Assembly (NCBI RefSeq): GCF_023656515.1
Contig: NZ_JAMOFV010000006.1
Coordinates: 2,085,243 to 2,149,242 of the forward strand
DNA from: Clostridium swellfunianum
Lineage (GTDB): Bacteria; Bacillota; Clostridia; Clostridiales; Clostridiaceae
Length of the DNA: 64,000 bases
Reading direction: 5' to 3'
Shown: positions 23,610 to 32,091 of the stretch, piece after piece
Layout: every line of letters starts with the position of its first letter
Position numbering within the stretch: position 1 is the first letter of the stretch
Position numbers and translations under genes: made by a program
The notes under the pieces: model-generated
The model's input: the letters and a program-made list of their open reading frames with translations, nothing else
What the model was told of the DNA's origin: nothing
Databases searched by the model: none

Positions 23610-23795
23610 TTAAACTTTGAAATTAATTACATCAGCATTAGGAACATATTCCTCCAAATTGATACCGCATTTATTATTGTTCATGTAGTGGCAAGAGTTG
23701 TCATCATTTTGATGAATACAAGTATCACAGATACTGAAGTTGCCATCCAACGAAGTCTTAATTAACAAATTTCTTATTAAATCAATATCATACAT
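23610..23795 (-). CDS. Small cysteine-rich phage protein
   Basis: 61 residues, GAAGGAG ten bases before ATG. Cysteines at CDTCIHQNDDNSCHYMNNNKC form a possible zinc site. No known family named; one of several small zinc-type proteins in this prophage. Confidence 0.55.
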   Translation of the reverse strand: MYDIDLIRNLLIKTSLDGNFSICDTCIHQNDDNSCHYMNNNKCGINLEEYVPNADVINFKV

Positions 23796-23837
23796 AGTTT
23801 TATTTCTCCTTCACCTTATTCTCAGATTGCGTCTTAA

Positions 23838-24557
23838 CTATTCTTCGTACTCGATGAATATCTCATCACTCTTGCTATAATCATCAATACTTATCTTTGG
23901 ATAGGCCTGATTTAATTTCATCAGATACATATCGAACTTTCCTAAATTTCTCAATGATTTTAGGTCGCTGACTTTCTCATATGTTAATCTGTAAGTATCA
24001 CCGTCATACTTCGTCCATCTAGTAAGCATAAATTCTATGTTTAAATCCTCATCTTCTTCACATTCAAACCTAACAATTTGCTTTTCATAGTCACTCCAAC
24101 TACTACTTACTTCTTCAACATCTAACCTAGTATTGATATACCCGCCCTCATAGTCATAATCGTCAATCTTATCTTTATCAATTGCTTCTGTACAGTAATT
24201 GCACCATTTATCATATATCTGAGTTATGTTTATACTTTTCAATTCTTCTTCACTAGTCATTAGTTCTTTGAAATTTTCAAGTATTTTTTTGTTTTCTAAC
24301 GCTGTATTTTTAAGAACATCAACCAATACGGAGTCCAGCTTTGTTATATATTGAGAATAATCATAGTTCTCTAAGTAAGGTATCATTACAGACTTAACCT
24401 TATTTTCAATTACCTTCTTAACATCTCCGCCCCAGCTAAACATATCTTTTAACGCTGAAGAAACACATTCCTCAAGTTTAGATGATATTACCTTTTCAAC
24501 TACTCCTTTTTCCAATTCCTTTGTTATGCAGTCCTTTATACTATTTTCTAAACTCAT
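23838..24557 (-). CDS. Phage protein, unknown function
   Basis: 239 residues, ATG after AGGAG. N-terminal 100 residues are helical and amphipathic (EKVISSKLEECVSSALKDMF), the rest acidic and mixed (DDYDYEGGYINTRLDVEEVS). Occurs in the small-gene region between replication and RusA genes. Not recognised. Confidence 0.55.
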   Translation of the reverse strand: MSLENSIKDCITKELEKGVVEKVISSKLEECVSSALKDMFSWGGDVKKVIENKVKSVMIPYLENYDYSQYITKLDSVLVDVLKNTALENKKILENFKELMTSEEELKSINITQIYDKWCNYCTEAIDKDKIDDYDYEGGYINTRLDVEEVSSSWSDYEKQIVRFECEEDEDLNIEFMLTRWTKYDGDTYRLTYEKVSDLKSLRNLGKFDMYLMKLNQAYPKISIDDYSKSDEIFIEYEE

Positions 24558-24563
24558 TATTCT

Positions 24564-24752
24564 TTACTCCTCCATCTCAAATATTGTTACCTGACCTTCT
24601 ACTTCATACTTCTTAAACTTTAACTTTGCCTTACGCTTAGCTTTTTCTTCTTTAGCTAGCCTTTGAACCAAACTCCAGCAATTTGGTCCTATTTTCCGTT
24701 TTATACTTTCTTCATCTACTAGTTTTCTATTGCAGATTAAACATCTTTGCAA
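24564..24752 (-). CDS. DUF6011-like zinc finger protein
   Basis: 62 residues from TTG 24750-24752 following GAAGGTGA. RCLICNRKLVDEESIKRKIG then PNCW matches the pattern CxxCgrkLtdpeSirrGiGPvC of DUF6011. Basic C-terminal half suggests nucleic-acid binding. Function unknown. Confidence 0.65.
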   Translation of the reverse strand: MQRCLICNRKLVDEESIKRKIGPNCWSLVQRLAKEEKAKRKAKLKFKKYEVEGQVTIFEMEE

Positions 24753-24763
24753 AGTCTCACCTT

Positions 24764-24892
24764 CTAAATAGCTTTATCCATATCTTTTAATTTCTTGGCG
24801 GCCTCCTCGAATGTACAATTTAAATTTCTAGCAAGTTTCATTGTTGCCACTACTTTTGCTATTGAATCAGTCTTTTGTTTACTTTTCTTCAT
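24764..24892 (-). CDS. Very small basic phage protein
   Basis: 42 residues, ATG 24892 after AGGGGATG. MKKSKQKTDSIAKVVATMKL followed by a helical end with FEEAAKKLKDM. Not recognised; supported by good spacing and tight packing with neighbours. Confidence 0.45.
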   Translation of the reverse strand: MKKSKQKTDSIAKVVATMKLARNLNCTFEEAAKKLKDMDKAI

Positions 24893-24903
24893 CTTCGCAT
24901 CCC

Positions 24904-25047
24904 CTATTTAATTTCAATTTCTTTTGATTTGCTCATTAGGAATTCAATTGCTCCTTCTTTCACTTCTTCTGCAGAAGCTTTTTCTATTTCCTCAATGTCG
25001 ACTTCCCTGCTGCCTTTTAGTGCTTCATAAACTCCCCATCTGTTCAT
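24904..25047 (-). CDS. Small acidic phage protein
   Basis: 47 residues, perfect AAGGAGG six bases before ATG 25047. Begins MNRWGVYEALKGSREVDIEE; helical and acidic. Sits just after dnaB; role unknown. Confidence 0.55.
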   Translation of the reverse strand: MNRWGVYEALKGSREVDIEEIEKASAEEVKEGAIEFLMSKSKEIEIK

Positions 25048-25059
25048 TAGTAACCTCCT

Positions 25060-26370
25060 TTAATACTTAGGCTTTTCAGTTATAAGCTGATACTCAGGCT
25101 TATATGCAAACTGTAACGTACCAGTCCTTCCATCACGCTGCTTAGCTATTATAGCTTCTATGATGCCCTTTTTCTCAGTATCAGGATTATAATACTCATC
25201 CCTGAAAAGCAAAATTATCAAATCTGCATCCTGCTCTATGGTCCCAGATTCTCTTAAGTCTGACATTATAGGAATTTTATCAGCTCTCTGTTCTACAGCT
25301 CTACTTAACTGAGATAGCATTATTACAGCCACATCTAAGTCTTTAGCCATTATTTTAGCTTGCCTTGTTATTTCACCAACCTGGTTAACTCTACTCTCCT
25401 TTGTATTTGTTGGAGTTATGAGTGTTAAGTGGTCTATAATCACTACATCTAAGCCGTATTTTAACTTTAGTTTTTTGCACTTAGCTTTAATTTCCGTCAT
25501 TGTTATTCCAGCAGTGGTATCAGTAAACATGTTATTTCTATATGCAATCTCAGCTGATTTTGTCATTATTCTTTCCCATTCTTGAGGTTCTATCTTACCT
25601 CTTGGGAGCCTTGTAGCATTTACTAAAGTTTGAGCTGCTAGCCTTCTCGCTCCTATTTTTTCTGCACTCATTTCTAACTCGAACAGTGCCACCTTATTTG
25701 TCTTTGCAACACTGTTAGCAATATTTAATGCAAAGCAAGTCTTTCCCATGGAAGGTCTTCCAGCTATAACTATGAAATCACCTTTTACTATCCCATTAGT
25801 GGCTTGGTCAAGTGAATTGAGTCCAGTAGATATTCCTGTTATGTCTCCACCCCTCTCATAGTTTTCCTGAATCATAGTCAGTGTTTTTTCCATGAGTTCT
25901 TCATCCGTAAGTATTTTGTTTTCATTCTCAAAGCCTACATTAAGCAACTCATCCTCAAGTGTGCCTATGATACCTTTTACAACTTGCTCATCGTTATATA
26001 CTTTATCTAAAGCATCCTGGCAAGTCTTAATTACTTTTCGTCTCTCTGACTTATCTCTTACTATTTCTGCATATTTTCTTATAGTAGTAGTACTTATTAC
26101 CTCAGCGAACAATTCCGCAAGATAGGATACTCCACCTATGGCTTGAATTTTATCAGCTCCCAAAATATTAGCTAATGTAACCATGTCTATTGGTGTATTA
26201 TTGCTGCTCATTTTAATCATTGTGCTAAATATTAACGCATGTCTGCTAGCATAAAAGTCTTCAGGCTTTAAGATATCTACCACGTCATAAATTGCTTCAT
26301 TGTGTTTTAAAATACTTCCTAAAACCTGCTTCTCTGCTTCATTGTTCTGAGGTAGAGCTCTTAGTTCCAT
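25060..26370 (-). CDS. dnaB: Phage replicative DNA helicase (DnaB family)
   Basis: 436 residues. N-terminal domain begins ELRALPQNNEAEKQVLGSIL; RecA-type motor with Walker A GRPSMGKT near residue 205, Walker B VVIIDHL, and SQLSRAVEQRADKIPIMSDL then RESG (motif H4 region). Unwinds DNA at the phage fork as a hexamer. Encoded next to the replisome organizer that loads it, 13 bases apart. Confidence 0.95.
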   Translation of the reverse strand: MELRALPQNNEAEKQVLGSILKHNEAIYDVVDILKPEDFYASRHALIFSTMIKMSSNNTPIDMVTLANILGADKIQAIGGVSYLAELFAEVISTTTIRKYAEIVRDKSERRKVIKTCQDALDKVYNDEQVVKGIIGTLEDELLNVGFENENKILTDEELMEKTLTMIQENYERGGDITGISTGLNSLDQATNGIVKGDFIVIAGRPSMGKTCFALNIANSVAKTNKVALFELEMSAEKIGARRLAAQTLVNATRLPRGKIEPQEWERIMTKSAEIAYRNNMFTDTTAGITMTEIKAKCKKLKLKYGLDVVIIDHLTLITPTNTKESRVNQVGEITRQAKIMAKDLDVAVIMLSQLSRAVEQRADKIPIMSDLRESGTIEQDADLIILLFRDEYYNPDTEKKGIIEAIIAKQRDGRTGTLQFAYKPEYQLITEKPKY

Positions 26371-26383
26371 TTAATCTAGCCTC

Positions 26384-27250
26384 CTATTCAAACTCAAATG
26401 GTTTGTATGCTGCTGGAATGTTGCTACTATCAGTACCGGTCTTTAACTCTCCCTCATTTCTCTGCACATCCTCAGGGTTTTTATATCCTTTGTTTATCCA
26501 ACTCTCTAAAATACTAAGTGTATACTTAAAGCCTTTTTCTTTCTTTTGCTGCTCAGTTCTTAGTTTTGTTAAATTGATTGCATGAATGATAAGTTCTGTA
26601 TAATCACCCTTATGCAAAATATCTAATGTATTTTTCACATATACTGGCGTCATCTGTCGATAGAAGGTATTGTAGTATGCATGCTCGATTAAGTTAAGTT
26701 CATTTCTTGTATCTTTCAATCTATCTTTCTTTATATCTTCTATCTTACTTCTTATATCTATCTTCTTAATGTCAGTTTCACACCCGTTACTTAACGGTTT
26801 CTGTAACGTTTCTGTAACGTTACAGTCTGCTGAACATGTTTCTCCCTGAGCGGCTTCAAGTAGCTTTTTTTTGTTTTCTCTATGTCTTTTAACTCTTTCA
26901 TTTGCAAGCACCTTAGCTCTTTCCATTCCTTCAATATTTTGATGTTCAGACCACCCAGTTATGACAATGGTCTCTTCTTTCACAGATATCATGTTAAACC
27001 TGCTAAATAACTCCAGAGCCATCTTTACAGTGTTCAATTCCATATCAAATTCATTAGCTAACATTTCTGGAGTGTATGCAATATTTTCGGTAAAGAGTAT
27101 GTATCCCTGTGAGTTGCTTTTCCCTGCGAGTGTTAGGAGCATGACCCAGAATAAAACCATATCATTCCCACCAGGCATTTTTCTTATCTGTTTAATTTTT
27201 TTATTATCAAACATATCTAGATTGAGCTTTATCCATGTTAGTCCTGCCAT
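26384..27250 (-). CDS. Phage replisome organizer / DnaD-like loader
   Basis: 288 residues from ATG 27250 (MAGLTWIKLNLDMFDNKKIK); a GTG at 27265 is the alternative start. N-terminal winged-helix domain of the replisome organizer type (residues 1-110), a basic linker, and a C-terminal DnaD/DnaB_2-type region (YYNTFYRQMTPVY, TLSILESWINKGY). It binds the phage origin and recruits DnaB. An iteron/palindrome cluster lies inside its own gene at 26784-26825. Confidence 0.88.
   Translation of the reverse strand: MAGLTWIKLNLDMFDNKKIKQIRKMPGGNDMVLFWVMLLTLAGKSNSQGYILFTENIAYTPEMLANEFDMELNTVKMALELFSRFNMISVKEETIVITGWSEHQNIEGMERAKVLANERVKRHRENKKKLLEAAQGETCSADCNVTETLQKPLSNGCETDIKKIDIRSKIEDIKKDRLKDTRNELNLIEHAYYNTFYRQMTPVYVKNTLDILHKGDYTELIIHAINLTKLRTEQQKKEKGFKYTLSILESWINKGYKNPEDVQRNEGELKTGTDSSNIPAAYKPFEFE
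26784..26825. other. Candidate phage replication origin (iterons)
   Basis: Within the replisome organizer gene: palindromes CCGTTACTTAACGG (26784-26797) and CTGTAACGTTACAG (26812-26825), and three copies of an 11-12-base unit AACG(G)TTTCTGT / AACGTTACAGT in tandem. Phage origins often lie inside the initiator gene. Confidence 0.55.
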
Positions 27251-27282
27251 ATCTTCTGTTATCACCTGCCTAAAAATTTGTC

Positions 27283-27507
27283 TTATTTAACCTCAAAAAT
27301 TAGATACCCACCATCATATTTGATAGTTTTCGGATCTACGTTGAATCTCTTTGCTACTTCAACGGTTCCTTCATTTTCTCTAAGCTTGTATATCATCTTT
27401 AGCGGTTTGTCCTTTGTATAAAACTTAGCTAAACTACATATACTAAGAATAAAAAGGAGTATTGCTAAAGCAGCTAGTCTTACACCATATATTCTTTTTT
27501 TATTCAT
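27283..27507 (-). CDS. Small membrane protein, unknown function
   Basis: 74 residues from ATG 27507 (MNKKRIYGVRLAALAILLF), with GGGAGGG eight bases upstream. One membrane helix at 9-30 then a 40-residue tail whose REN(E)GTVEVAKRFNVDPKTI looks helix-turn-helix/LysM-like. A longer frame from 27603 crosses the hairpins and is unlikely. Lies between recT and the organizer gene. Confidence 0.6.
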   Translation of the reverse strand: MNKKRIYGVRLAALAILLFILSICSLAKFYTKDKPLKMIYKLRENEGTVEVAKRFNVDPKTIKYDGGYLIFEVK

Positions 27508-27539
27508 GTTCTCAACCCTCCCCATTTTTGATATAATGG

Positions 27540-27567
27540 GGATATAGGTACCCCAATACCTATATCC
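27540..27567 (-). repeat. mRNA hairpin, 11-bp perfect stem
   Basis: GGATATAGGTA / TACCTATATCC around six bases, between recT and the small membrane protein gene. No T-tract on the minus strand, so more likely a processing or stability element. Confidence 0.6.
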
Positions 27568-27587
27568 AATCTTTCTACTTTTTAGCG

Positions 27588-27613
27588 AATACACCCTCTC
27601 CAAAGGGTGTATT
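27588..27613. terminator. Hairpin/terminator directly after recT
   Basis: AATACACCCT / AGGGTGTATT, 10-bp perfect stem with six-base loop. T-tract follows on the plus strand (TTTTT); on the minus strand, the direction of recT, it is not followed by Ts. Confidence 0.55.
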
Positions 27614-27614
27614 T

Positions 27615-28490
27615 TTAATCTTGAAAAGGTGTCCCTTCATAAATGTCCTCTTGCTGCTCTGATTTAGTATCCTTATACTCTGCATCAATTACATTTGAAT
27701 TGTCAGATGGACTATCTACATACTCTATGTTTCCACTAATATCAGCTCCTTCAGCAACTTCCTTTTTTATAACTGCCTGGTCTGCTGTTAAAGCTGTCTG
27801 CATTTCGATACTTAAGATTCCCCATTTACTTAGAGTGTTTTTTAATACAGTTTTTTTCGCCATTCCATCAAAATCACTTTGCCAAGGACCATTATTAAAA
27901 GTTTTTGAAAATCTCTTAGCATGTTTTAAAATGTCCTCTTTTGACCAGTAAACAGTTTTTTCAAAACCATTAACTAACTTAAAGAATGCAGCATATCCCA
28001 TAACTTCATCGTTTTCTTTTGAATCAAAGTCAAATTCTAATTCTTCTGTTAGTGGATTCCATGACTTTAGTTGACCTTTATAAATCTCAATTACATTAAT
28101 TGCTTTGTATTGACCAGTTCTTAATGCTAGTTGTACAAATCCTTTATAACCCATTTGAAACTGAGCTTTCTTAATTCTGTTTCCTGAAGCATCTTTCCCA
28201 TTATAAGGAACTATCCAAGCAAATCCTAAGTTAGGATCTATAGGCAAATCTAGAGTTGCCGCAATAATACCGCTACTTACAATACTGTATGGCTCTACAT
28301 CTTTTAGTGCAGTATTTGATATATTAATCATGCTAGCCATGAATCCAGCAGCTTTTTTACCTAGGATTTCTTCAAACTTCTTTTTCATATTAATATTTGC
28401 TAAGATATTTTTAACACCAATTGATTGTTGTGTTGTCGGTTGGCTTTCTTGAGGTTTCTTACTTACTAAGCCTCCATTTACATTTGCCAT
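27615..28490 (-). CDS. recT: RecT-family single-strand annealing protein
   Basis: 291 residues, GGGAGG before ATG. Core segments MINISNTALKDVEPYSIVSS, GIIAATLDLPIDPNLGFAWI, VPYNGK, QFQMGYKGFVQLALRTGQY and DGMAKKTVLKNTLSKWGIL are diagnostic of RecT. It anneals complementary strands during phage recombination together with the YqaJ exonuclease encoded next to it. Acidic, disordered C-terminus. Confidence 0.95.
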   Translation of the reverse strand: MANVNGGLVSKKPQESQPTTQQSIGVKNILANINMKKKFEEILGKKAAGFMASMINISNTALKDVEPYSIVSSGIIAATLDLPIDPNLGFAWIVPYNGKDASGNRIKKAQFQMGYKGFVQLALRTGQYKAINVIEIYKGQLKSWNPLTEELEFDFDSKENDEVMGYAAFFKLVNGFEKTVYWSKEDILKHAKRFSKTFNNGPWQSDFDGMAKKTVLKNTLSKWGILSIEMQTALTADQAVIKKEVAEGADISGNIEYVDSPSDNSNVIDAEYKDTKSEQQEDIYEGTPFQD

Positions 28491-28504
28491 TGTTATTCCT
28501 CCCT

Positions 28505-29554
28505 TTATTTAATTTCTGATATTTTCATACTCACATATTCTGTTTGACCTTTAAGCACAGCTGCATAAGTTACTGGGTATTTTTCTTTTAGAATCTTTGT
28601 ATCAATACTGTCTTTCTTAACTGTCCATCTGCTTATCTTATAAGTTCCGTCTGAGCCTTTCTTGCAATCTTTTAAATCTAAGTAGATCAATTGCTTTAGT
28701 TGCTCTTTTTCTTTCTCTAAAGCCTTTATTTGTTCATCTACTGCCTTATACTTAGATAACTTTCCATCACTAATACTGCTTTCAATATCGTTGTCTATAG
28801 CTTGACGGTATAAGATTTCTTTGGTTTCACACTCTAGTCCGCTTGGATCTGGCGCTAACTTATTTAAAATATTATTGTTCCAAAAGCTAGCTCCTATATT
28901 GAATAAAGCTTTGATATCATCTTCGTTTCTAGGTATAACCTTCCAATTAACTTCCTTTCCTAGTAGATAAACAATCAGGAAGTGCTTTAGCCCTGTTATA
29001 CCCATGTACCACTGGACTTGACAGTAATATTCATCTGGAATTTCTTCACCTGCCCACATCTTCTTTAAGAACTCTGAACCAGTCTTAATTTCAATTCCTA
29101 TAAGCTCGCCTGGTTCAATGGTCTTGATTTCGCCTGTATCTCTATTTTCCCAGTACACTAGTCTTTGTGTTAAATGTGCCAATCCATCAATATTTGCTGA
29201 GAAATACTCATAATCTTTATGAACCATCATGTATGGATAATCATATATTTTCAGTTCAACATCAGTAGTTTTTTTAAAGTCCTCTGGAAGCCATTCTTTT
29301 ATAACTGGTTCCATTCTTGTTCCAAAGACTGTATGGATATTACCTCTAAACTTTTCTGAAAGTCCTAGTTTATCATTGAATACTGTTAATGCTGAGCCAT
29401 ACTTACTAAAACCTGCAACTTTGGCTATCTCAGAGCCACCTATGCTGTTGCATCTGTTGCTGTGCCATTTGCTCCTTTCCTCATCATCTTCTCTAGTGTC
29501 AAAGACTATTTTAGCTGTAGGAAATAGATCCTTATTTTCAATAAATTCAACCAT
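28505..29554 (-). CDS. YqaJ-type viral recombinase / lambda-type exonuclease
   Basis: 349 residues from ATG 29554, GGAGG seven bases upstream. Active-site pattern: NSIGGSEIAKVAGFSKYGS, VFGTRMEPVIKEWL, then IEIKTGSEFLKKMW and YYCQVQWYMGITGLKHF, i.e. the E-x-K nuclease motif of the PD-(D/E)XK lambda exonuclease fold. C-terminal coiled coil. It resects DNA ends for RecT. Confidence 0.93.
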   Translation of the reverse strand: MVEFIENKDLFPTAKIVFDTREDDEERSKWHSNRCNSIGGSEIAKVAGFSKYGSALTVFNDKLGLSEKFRGNIHTVFGTRMEPVIKEWLPEDFKKTTDVELKIYDYPYMMVHKDYEYFSANIDGLAHLTQRLVYWENRDTGEIKTIEPGELIGIEIKTGSEFLKKMWAGEEIPDEYYCQVQWYMGITGLKHFLIVYLLGKEVNWKVIPRNEDDIKALFNIGASFWNNNILNKLAPDPSGLECETKEILYRQAIDNDIESSISDGKLSKYKAVDEQIKALEKEKEQLKQLIYLDLKDCKKGSDGTYKISRWTVKKDSIDTKILKEKYPVTYAAVLKGQTEYVSMKISEIK

Positions 29555-29565
29555 CACCTTTCCTC

Positions 29566-31263
29566 CTATCCTATCTTCTCAATTTCAAATTCATCAGCCA
29601 TGGTGCTTGTAACAAAATATTGATAATCATCTTTTGACATTTCAGAAATCAACTTTTGTTGCGCTGCAGGGTTTAAACTTTCGAATTTATCTAGGCAAAT
29701 AACTTTCAATTCTCCTGCTTGCGCTCTAGCTATTCTCATTGCAAGTTCTAACTTTTCACCATCAGATAGACCATCTATTAAGGTACCATTAATCCTAATC
29801 AAACCATTTTCATCAACTGAAATACCATCAATAGGCATCTTGGCTGTTTTTAGAAGCTCACCAGGAAGAGTTCTTGCTGTATTAATTCTTGAAGTAAGTT
29901 CATTAGAGTATCTTTCTTTTTCGGCAAGCTTTCCGTCACGAATGTTAATCATCATATCCCACTGCCTTAAATAACTCTGCATTTCAGCTACTTCATCAGC
30001 TGCAGCTTGTAAAGGTTCTAAATTAACTGGCTCATTATTCTTTAGATAGTCAGCTGCCTTTCCTGCTCTTATTTTTTCTTTTTCAATTTCAGTGATTATT
30101 TTTTTTTCTACAGATTTAAGTTCTGCCTTCTCCAAATCATCAAGTCCCAAGAGTTCCTGCTCTTTAGAAGCTATCTTATTTTCATTTATAGAGATTAAGT
30201 CCTTAGATTCTTCCTTTGTAACTTCAAGCTGCTTTTTAAGTTTTTCTTTATCCTCTGTAGACTTTTTATCTACAAATGAAATTCTCTCAGTATATTCCGC
30301 CTTAAGTTCTTGTATCTTCGCTTGCAATTCAATCTCTAAATCTTGCTTAGCTTTTTGGGTACCAAGTTCAATAGTTTTTATTCCAGTTTGATATGTATTA
30401 ACTAATCCATCTATAGAAGCTTCAGCCTTTTCTATCTTTGATTTTGCTAGGTCTATAATGTCTTTTATGTCTTCTCTAAGACCCCTAAACTTTAAATTTA
30501 CTCTTGATTTTTCATTATCAGCACTTGCTTTTATTGCATTAACCTTTTCTTCAAAACTCTCTTGAAGTTTTTTTGCTTCTTCTATCCAATGATTAATCTT
30601 TTGCGCTTCATTAACCATGGAGTAGTATTCTTGAACTTTCTTGTCTCTCCAAGCTTCTCCATCATAATCTGCTGGAAGCTCATCAAGAATGACCTTTATT
30701 TGAGTTTTTAACTCATTAATTTCTCTGTTAACTTCTTGCCTGTCATTATAGTATTTTAATTCTATAGCTTTGAGTATTTGGAGAATGTGCTGTGAGTAGT
30801 CAATATTTGAAGGAAGTTCGCCAAACCAACGGATAATATTTTCTTGACTCCATCCAATCTCCAACATACTCAATATTGATTTTGTTTGTTCTTTTATCCC
30901 CATATTTACCCAATCTAATGGTCTAAATATATCTCCATTAATTAAGCTTCTTAGAAACTTTTCTGTGCTAGGTACTGCTTCATTATCTTTCCTGCATTTT
31001 AGATAGTCTGCTTTTTCAGCTCTTATCCTTCTGCTAACTTCTAAACCATTATCAAGCTCAATTAATAATGTTGCTTCATCAGCTCCATGCCTAATTACTT
31101 CTGTACGTCTATCCTTATTTGTAAAAGCTTTTTCAATACCTTCAATTATGCTACTCTTGCCGCTACCCTTGGGTCCCTTAAAGATGTTTATCTTTGCAGC
31201 TTCTAATCCAAGTTCTTCTACACCCAAGAAATTTTTAATCTGTAATCTTTTAATAATACTCAC
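29566..31263 (-). CDS. SbcC/Rad50-like AAA ATPase
   Basis: 565 residues from GTG 31261-31263, GGAGG nine bases upstream. Walker A FKGPKGSGKSSIIEGIEKAF at about 28-47, long coiled coils (about 200-430), C-terminal signature GLSDGEKLELAMRIARAQAG and Walker B-like LKVICLDKFESL. Much shorter than SbcC and without an SbcD partner in the window. It is part of the exonuclease-RecT recombination block and presumably assists end processing. Confidence 0.88.
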   Translation of the reverse strand: MSIIKRLQIKNFLGVEELGLEAAKINIFKGPKGSGKSSIIEGIEKAFTNKDRRTEVIRHGADEATLLIELDNGLEVSRRIRAEKADYLKCRKDNEAVPSTEKFLRSLINGDIFRPLDWVNMGIKEQTKSILSMLEIGWSQENIIRWFGELPSNIDYSQHILQILKAIELKYYNDRQEVNREINELKTQIKVILDELPADYDGEAWRDKKVQEYYSMVNEAQKINHWIEEAKKLQESFEEKVNAIKASADNEKSRVNLKFRGLREDIKDIIDLAKSKIEKAEASIDGLVNTYQTGIKTIELGTQKAKQDLEIELQAKIQELKAEYTERISFVDKKSTEDKEKLKKQLEVTKEESKDLISINENKIASKEQELLGLDDLEKAELKSVEKKIITEIEKEKIRAGKAADYLKNNEPVNLEPLQAAADEVAEMQSYLRQWDMMINIRDGKLAEKERYSNELTSRINTARTLPGELLKTAKMPIDGISVDENGLIRINGTLIDGLSDGEKLELAMRIARAQAGELKVICLDKFESLNPAAQQKLISEMSKDDYQYFVTSTMADEFEIEKIG

Positions 31264-31276
31264 TCATTTTTTCCTC

Positions 31277-31429
31277 CTATCTTCTTATAGTTATTAACTT
31301 TCCAGTACTTATCCTATAGAACTCATAGCCTTCAGCAGTCTTCTTTGTTCTTAGGTAGTCATCTGGATCCAACCCCTGTTTAGTTAGAAACTTTTTTTCT
31401 TCCATGCTTGGTTTCTTACCATTTTTCAC
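31277..31429 (-). CDS. DUF6906-like small protein
   Basis: 50 residues from GTG 31427-31429. MKNGKKPSMEEKKFLTKQGL then DPDDYLRTKK and a basic end (STGKLITIRR) match the DUF6906 pattern MKNGK(K)P-x-K/E-x-K-x-L...GL-(N/D)-P...GK...IRR, a family of tiny phage proteins. Function unknown. Confidence 0.7.
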   Translation of the reverse strand: MKNGKKPSMEEKKFLTKQGLDPDDYLRTKKTAEGYEFYRISTGKLITIRR

Positions 31430-31464
31430 TTTTTTCTCATCCCCCGGTTCTATTCTTTTTTCTT

Positions 31465-31498
31465 AAGCATAGAATATATTGAGAAGTCTATGCTTTTA
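31465..31498. terminator. Hairpin, 9-bp stem
   Basis: AAGCATAGA / TCTATGCTT around 13 bases, with T-rich sequence to the right; second small hairpin AAGGC-TTTGCA-GCCTT follows near 31520-31536. The stretch 31430-31569 holds no gene I can support. Confidence 0.45.
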
Positions 31499-31569
31499 TG
31501 GCTAAGTAAAATTTTTTATAAGGCTTTGCAGCCTTTCTTTAGGATTCTCTCATTGATTTGACATCCTTT

Positions 31570-31731
31570 CTATATTCTCAAATCCACTGAATCATCTTTT
31601 AATATTTCTATTAATACTTCAACTTCTTCTGTGTTTAGCTTTTTAACAAGTATTTCAGCAAGCACTTCTGCTACTTTTATCTCCAAATCCTCCCTATCAT
31701 TTGGCCAGCTTACTCTAACTTTTATTGCCAT
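31570..31731 (-). CDS. Small acidic phage protein
   Basis: 53 residues, ATG 31731. MAIKVRVSWPNDREDLEIKV then a Glu/Leu/Val-rich helical half (AEVLAEILVKKLNTEEVEVL). AGGATG nine bases upstream and stop-start overlap with the gene to the right. Unknown function. Confidence 0.5.
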   Translation of the reverse strand: MAIKVRVSWPNDREDLEIKVAEVLAEILVKKLNTEEVEVLIEILKDDSVDLRI

Positions 31732-31732
31732 A

Positions 31733-31891
31733 CTAAATCGCATCCTTCCTAGTTCCTAATGCCTTTATGTACTTCAGAGCCTTAAGTTGTGCAGCACTCT
31801 CCTCTTCCCCCGCATAGAATTCTTTTATAACAGTACATTCAAATCGTCCTGATTTAAATTTTTCATGTTCTACTGAAACTAACTTTCCCAT
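31733..31891 (-). CDS. Small phage protein, unknown function
   Basis: 52 residues from ATG 31891 (MGKLVSVEHEKFKSGRFECT). The frame is open to 31945 but that region overlaps the zinc-finger gene. Mixed alpha/beta; ends with a helical stretch AAQLKALKYIKALGTRK. Not recognised. Confidence 0.5.
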   Translation of the reverse strand: MGKLVSVEHEKFKSGRFECTVIKEFYAGEEESAAQLKALKYIKALGTRKDAI

Positions 31892-32037
31892 GAATTCATC
31901 ATCCTTCCTATAGCCAATGAAGCTATTTTGTTGCATCTGGTGCATTTAACTTCTACTACTAATGAACCTTTCAATTTATACCTAAAAATTAATTTATTAC
32001 ATCCTGGACATCTAAACTCATTAAAACTATCAAACAT
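31879..32037 (-). CDS. Com-like zinc finger protein
   Basis: 52 residues from ATG 32037 (MFDSFNEFRCPGCNKLIFRY), CAGGAGGG five bases upstream. Two CxxC pairs (CPGC ... CTRC) in the arrangement of the Mu Com translational regulator family. It likely binds RNA or DNA in the early lytic region. Confidence 0.72.
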   Translation of the reverse strand: MFDSFNEFRCPGCNKLIFRYKLKGSLVVEVKCTRCNKIASLAIGRMMNSWES

Positions 32038-32091
32038 AGAAACCCTCCTGTTTAGTGCCCTCATCCCTCGTCACGAAACCCTATTTAATTT

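Noticed and set aside
29566-31263. Full SbcCD nuclease complex
   Set aside because: The ATPase is about half the size of SbcC and no SbcD-type phosphoesterase gene is present in the window.
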